Assembly: GCA_948567375.1 (NCBI GenBank)
Contig: OX419756.1
Location: 3,291,001-3,355,000 of the forward strand
Direction of reading: 5' to 3'
Length of the DNA stretch: 64,000 nucleotides
Source: Lunularia cruciata
Taxonomy: Eukaryota > Streptophyta > Marchantiopsida > Lunulariales > Lunulariaceae
A model generated the notes under the pieces. That model saw only the letters and a list, made by a program, of their open reading frames with translations, searched no databases and had not been told where the DNA came from. Positions within the stretch are counted from its first letter, which is position 1, and every line of letters starts with the position of its first letter. The position numbers were made by a program, and so were the translations under genes. Positions 60,479 to 64,000 of this stretch are shown here, piece by piece.

Positions 60479-60487
60479 TGGCTGCTA
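60479..60487 (-). promoter_or_regulatory. UAG with leaky readthrough context
   Basis: On the minus strand the sequence is gta-TAG-CAG-CCA-gtc-agt-ATG. TAG is at 60487-60485, CAG at 60484-60482 and CCA at 60481-60479. It fits UAG-CAR-YYA, the context first defined in tobacco mosaic virus, where several percent of ribosomes insert an amino acid. ORF1 and the RT ORF share this frame, so readthrough would make a fused protein at a low, gag-favouring ratio. Confidence 0.7.
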
Positions 60488-63400
60488 TACTGGGCCCTTG
60501 GGAGCAATGGTGTCATGCTCCCGACCACTAGAGGTCCCAACCTCTGTGTGAAAAACTCCCTCCACTCTGGCTGCAAGCTCCATACGTCCTCTGGCTGCAT
60601 CCCATGTGGACCAAGGGTGTAATCCAAGTAGCCCACGCTCACCTGGATGGACTCCAAGTAGACCACTCTCCCTAGTAGCTACTGGATGTGTCCCAAGAAT
60701 ACCATGTCCACTCGGTCCATCGCCCCCAGCATGTGCCTGAATCGTCTCGATAGGCACAGGGCTCACAAGTGTCCGAGTGGTGATGCCTATCAAGCGCATC
60801 CTACGCTGCTCTGCCAAACCAAGGCTCACAATCCAGGTCAAACAGTTCAGGTCCATAGCCTGACCTAACACCTGACGCCTGGATGCCTTTGACACTGCTG
60901 GAACAGCGGTAATACCGGTGCGAAAACCCATCGCCCGCTCTCTCTCATCAGCATTGGGCTCCACCAACTGCTGTAACTGTGAGTCCCAAACAAGTCCAGG
61001 TCCTCCCTCTCGAAAAGCATGAGAGCTTGGGAAACTCATGAGTGTGGGAAATGCAGCTCTAGGCTGTCCAACTAGGTTCACCACTGCCATGGGTGACCTA
61101 TCAGCCACTACCACTGTCTGAGACTGACGCCCAACCTCCAAGATATCATCAACAAGAATGTGGTCCAGTCGCTGAATCCCATCATAAGCACGTTGTAGAA
61201 CCTCTCTGGGTAAGAGGTTTGTCCACCAAAGACGAAGACGATGAGCCCGTGATCCCACTCTGGCTGCATCTAACAATACAGCAGGTCCCATCCATGAATG
61301 GACCTGATGTGTACTCGCCACCACTCTAGTGCGAGAATCACCCATCAATGGAACGTTCTCCAAAAGGTAAGCTGGAGAAACAGACTGATGAACCTGGAGA
61401 TGTCGTAGTATCCGTAACATCTCCCAAAACACACCAGAACGAGGATCCTGAAGACCCAAACCGCGGCCCGCACGTGTATGTCCCTGACATGGCCATCCAG
61501 AAATCACCAAGTGAACAGGCCCATGTCTCTCTAGGTCATGCGCCCCCAGTAAGGAAATGTCTCCTGGTAAGGCCTTCTGGTAACCTCTGACTGCTGACAT
61601 CGGTAATAACTCCGGATACCGATAGGCCAAGTGTGCCACATGATGTAGAGAGACTCGCCTAGCAGTCTCATCTCTCTCTACATACAAGTACCTCTGTACT
61701 CGGATACCCGCCTGTAATACCGCAGCTAGTCCGGTGCTGATCCCACCAAACAACTCCAATAGGCATATCCCCTCTACTGGATATTGCCAAGCAATGAGTG
61801 TGGTATCCAGAGGTGTCAAAGCAATCGCCTCTGGAGGCTCATCCTCACACTCATCCCCTGATGGTACGAAGGCTCCACTCCAAGCCTGCTGCACCAACTG
61901 ATCTGCATGCTGCTGCAATGCCTCCTCTGAACTCCACAATGGAACATCCAAGGTGGATGGAACAATCCCACTCGTACTCCATAGCCGAGTGATCTCCTCT
62001 GGTATTGGAGTATCCTCTGCATGGGCATTCCCCTCCAACAAGTCACCAGGCCAAGTAACTGCACCGCTGAAAGCCAAAACTGATGCTGCCATGGTCCCGG
62101 ACTGTAGTGAGCCAAGACTGCCACTACTGAAGCGTACTGGTAGACGACATACCCGTCCCTCACCAGACTGCCAACCAGGTCTATAAGAGGCTGTCTCCTC
62201 CCAATAGTCAATACTGAAACCCATAGGGTATAACACTGCTCCCCCAACTAGCACATCATAGGACTCAGCTATCGTCGCAATAGCCTGAGCTCTCACCACC
62301 GAGCTATCAATTGGATGACCAGGCTGAACCTGGACAACAAGCTCTCCACGTGTGATGTACTGTGTCGAACCACCACCAAGAGATGTCTGGATCTGAAATG
62401 GACACCTCTCCACATCGGTCTTTCGTAACTCCAGACCAACAACTACATCCTTCCCCAACATAAGGGGCTGCGCACCAGAGTCTAACAAGACTCTCTGTGG
62501 TGTATAGACCTTCCCTGAAGGTCCTACCAAACGAAAGATCCCCCTTTGGTTATCCAATAGGACAACACCAGGTGTAAACCGCGCTCTCTCAAAGGCCGGT
62601 CTAGCTGGCAACTCCTCCAGTCTAGCCGCTGCTGCCTGCCATAAACCACTGGTCGCTGAACGGATCCCATGCTCCTCAACCAAGTCAGCTCCACTACCAA
62701 CCACCTCTGCTCTAGTAGTAGGAACTGCACCATCCCTACTCTCACACAACATGGCAGCCAACCGGAACACTGGGGCTGGGTCCACTCCCAATGTAAACAT
62801 GTCACTGGCTGAAAATAAAGGATGCCGCATAATCAGCTGAGCCGCCCCCAACATCATGCTAGACTCAGTCTGTGTAGTAGCAAGTGGCTGACTAGCAGGT
62901 ACTCCATCAAGTACTCCATCACCACCTACCACACCTGCACTGGGACGTCTAGGAACCATGGATGTCGTCTGCAATGCCTCAGATAGCGTGAAAGATTGGG
63001 GAAGTCTGACCTGTCTCCCAACCTCTCCTCTCTGTGGGTCCAACTCCACTGATGCTCCTCTAGGCTCTGGAGCACGTACTGCACTCCTAGTCACTGCTGC
63101 AGATGCATCCACCTGTGCTGCTCCGCACATGAAGTCCAAAGCATCTCTATCACCAGCATATGAGGTGGAAGCCTCAGCACCCGAATCTGATCTCCTATGA
63201 GCAATAGCCATACTAGCCAATCTCTGCTCCAACTGCTCAATCCGAGTAGCCATAGCTGTGTCAGAAGTAAGGGCAGGTACTGCACCCCTACTAGGTGTAG
63301 ATCCTCTACCACCACCTCTACCACCTCGTCCTCCATGAACTGGAGCTCCTCTACTACCTGCCATAGCAACCCTACCACTCCGTAACTCCGGGTGTAGGTC

Positions 63401-64000
63401 AAAACACCGGTCACTAGTATGACCAAATCTATGGCAGTGCTCACACTGCCTCTGTGCTGGCTGTGATGCACCAGAGGTATCAGGTCCGCTGCCCTGAGTA
63501 CACTCTCTCCTATGGTGAGGTCCACCACAAGTCCAACAAGCAACACCACCACTCACTGGCTGCTGCTGCCTTGAAAATGAGGGTAAGGGTCTAACTCCAC
63601 TAGGCCCTCCACTCGCTCCATAGGATCTGGGCTGTCCACCTTGTCCTCGAAAACCAACTGGGCGTGGTGCACTCTGCTGCACTCTAGAAGAAGTCACAAC
63701 CATGGATGAGGTCTCTCTACCAAATCCAGATGTCACCACTCTCTCCTCCACCATGTTGAGCTCAATACGCTCAGCCAAACCAAAGACTACTGCCAAAGTG
63801 GGCGAAGTAGCCTGCAACAACGTAGCATCACGAACTCTACGTCGCAACTCCCTATCTAGTATCCCATACCAAAATTGGACTGCCTGGGCCTCAGTAACTC
63901 CCTGAGTGAAACTGATCAGCCGCCTCATGCGAGTGTATGCCTCGTGTAGGCTCTCTCCAGCCTTCCGCTGGGACTCCTGCAAGCTCCTCAGCTTGTCAGT
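60485..64000 (-). CDS. gag-protease-DNA methyltransferase polyprotein (5'-partial)
   Basis: The frame is open to the window edge; the first counted codon (63982) is TTG, so the true start is outside. Numbered from there: gag core, residues 1-80 (AVQFWYGILDRELRRRVRDA). Two zinc knuckles follow: C149-X2-C152-X3-H156-X4-C161 and C180-X2-C183-X4-H188-X4-C193. Residues 205-235 are G/R-rich. A spacer of unknown function covers about 240-470. The retropepsin-like active site is D501-S-G (VLLDSGAQPLMLG). A C5 cytosine methyltransferase occupies about 736-1057. The 100-residue tail has three GLLGxHP-like repeats. Ends at UAG, which may be read through into RT. No inactivating mutation is visible. Confidence 0.92.
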   Translation of the reverse strand, partial: TDKLRSLQESQRKAGESLHEAYTRMRRLISFTQGVTEAQAVQFWYGILDRELRRRVRDATLLQATSPTLAVVFGLAERIELNMVEERVVTSGFGRETSSMVVTSSRVQQSAPRPVGFRGQGGQPRSYGASGGPSGVRPLPSFSRQQQPVSGGVACWTCGGPHHRRECTQGSGPDTSGASQPAQRQCEHCHRFGHTSDRCFDLHPELRSGRVAMAGSRGAPVHGGRGGRGGGRGSTPSRGAVPALTSDTAMATRIEQLEQRLASMAIAHRRSDSGAEASTSYAGDRDALDFMCGAAQVDASAAVTRSAVRAPEPRGASVELDPQRGEVGRQVRLPQSFTLSEALQTTSMVPRRPSAGVVGGDGVLDGVPASQPLATTQTESSMMLGAAQLIMRHPLFSASDMFTLGVDPAPVFRLAAMLCESRDGAVPTTRAEVVGSGADLVEEHGIRSATSGLWQAAAARLEELPARPAFERARFTPGVVLLDNQRGIFRLVGPSGKVYTPQRVLLDSGAQPLMLGKDVVVGLELRKTDVERCPFQIQTSLGGGSTQYITRGELVVQVQPGHPIDSSVVRAQAIATIAESYDVLVGGAVLYPMGFSIDYWEETASYRPGWQSGEGRVCRLPVRFSSGSLGSLQSGTMAASVLAFSGAVTWPGDLLEGNAHAEDTPIPEEITRLWSTSGIVPSTLDVPLWSSEEALQQHADQLVQQAWSGAFVPSGDECEDEPPEAIALTPLDTTLIAWQYPVEGICLLELFGGISTGLAAVLQAGIRVQRYLYVERDETARRVSLHHVAHLAYRYPELLPMSAVRGYQKALPGDISLLGAHDLERHGPVHLVISGWPCQGHTRAGRGLGLQDPRSGVFWEMLRILRHLQVHQSVSPAYLLENVPLMGDSRTRVVASTHQVHSWMGPAVLLDAARVGSRAHRLRLWWTNLLPREVLQRAYDGIQRLDHILVDDILEVGRQSQTVVVADRSPMAVVNLVGQPRAAFPTLMSFPSSHAFREGGPGLVWDSQLQQLVEPNADERERAMGFRTGITAVPAVSKASRRQVLGQAMDLNCLTWIVSLGLAEQRRMRLIGITTRTLVSPVPIETIQAHAGGDGPSGHGILGTHPVATRESGLLGVHPGERGLLGLHPWSTWDAARGRMELAARVEGVFHTEVGTSSGREHDTIAPKGPV
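60812..61777 (-). other. C5 cytosine DNA methyltransferase domain (DNMT3-like)
   Basis: Residues 736-1057 of the polyprotein. Motif I LLELFGGISTG (SAM binding, 741-751); motif IV SGWPCQG with catalytic Cys832 (tgt at 61487-61489); motif V-like GLGLQDPRSGVFWEMLRIL; motif VI LLENVP (E875); motif VIII GSRAHRLRLWWTNL (910-923); target-recognition region about 925-1005; motif IX ERERAMGF (1013-1020); motif X LGQAMDLNCL (1039-1048), where many enzymes have GN. The GISTG start, AHRxRxWWTNL and the R...LGxxMxx ending resemble DNMT3 more than MET1 or CMT. Such enzymes put methyl groups on cytosine C5 with S-adenosylmethionine. All key catalytic residues are present; substrate sequence unknown. Confidence 0.9.

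Larger units (their letters stand above)
56532..64000 (-). mobile_element. Ty3/gypsy retrotransposon carrying a DNA methyltransferase
   Basis: The minus strand holds gag, protease, cytosine methyltransferase, RT, RNase H, integrase and PHD finger, then a polypurine tract and the 3' LTR. The 5' LTR and gag start lie beyond the right edge, so at least 7.47 kb is present. Three long ORFs (over 1165, 559 and 521 codons) survive, unlike every other element here, so insertion is recent or function was maintained. Base composition is visibly richer in G+C than the AT-rich array it entered. The left boundary is sharp: cacaatcta of array unit 4 is followed at once by TGTCGTGC. Confidence 0.92.

Overview
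The window looks like nuclear DNA of a land plant, most likely a bryophyte and perhaps a moss. The evidence is plant LTR retrotransposons primed by initiator-Met tRNA, decayed NLR, carotenoid-dioxygenase and armadillo-repeat genes, and nuclear copies of a plastid (rpoC2) and a plant mitochondrial (nad5) gene. The lineage is my inference from the look of the NLR and rpoC2 peptides; a database search would settle it. I see no intact ordinary host gene. Nearly everything is transposon, transposon debris or pseudogene.

Layout. 0-3.6 kb: an armadillo-repeat pseudogene made of 261-bp tandem units. 3.6-14.8 kb: a cluster of decayed Ty3/gypsy elements with several related LTRs and some inverted internal regions. 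15-22.3 kb: remains of a carotenoid cleavage dioxygenase gene (+) and of an NLR immune-receptor gene (-), the latter split by a Ty1/copia fragment. 22.3-56.5 kb: a head-to-tail array of four related units, up to about 11 kb each. Each combines sequence continuous with the 5' side of the NLR gene, a dispersed repeat, AT-rich DNA and a copia element set into a gypsy-type LTR. A 17.16-kb tandem segmental duplication (27,631-44,789 copied from 44,790 on) produced the later units. One unit carries a 659-bp insert joining plastid rpoC2 to mitochondrial nad5; the matching site in the other three units is uninterrupted.

56.5-64.0 kb (minus strand, running off the right edge): the outstanding feature. 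This is a nearly intact Ty3/gypsy retrotransposon with the order gag - two zinc knuckles - protease - C5 cytosine DNA methyltransferase (DNMT3-like) - UAG stop - reverse transcriptase - RNase H - integrase - PHD-type zinc finger. The UAG lies in frame between the methyltransferase and reverse transcriptase ORFs, in a sequence matching the leaky UAG-CAR-YYA readthrough context. The integrase frame overlaps the RT frame in -1. The element sits inside the fourth array unit, so it is younger than the array. It may write DNA methylation with its own enzyme and bind chromatin through the PHD finger. Captured methyltransferases are known in retrotransposons of dinoflagellates and charophyte algae; whether this element belongs to such a lineage needs phylogeny.
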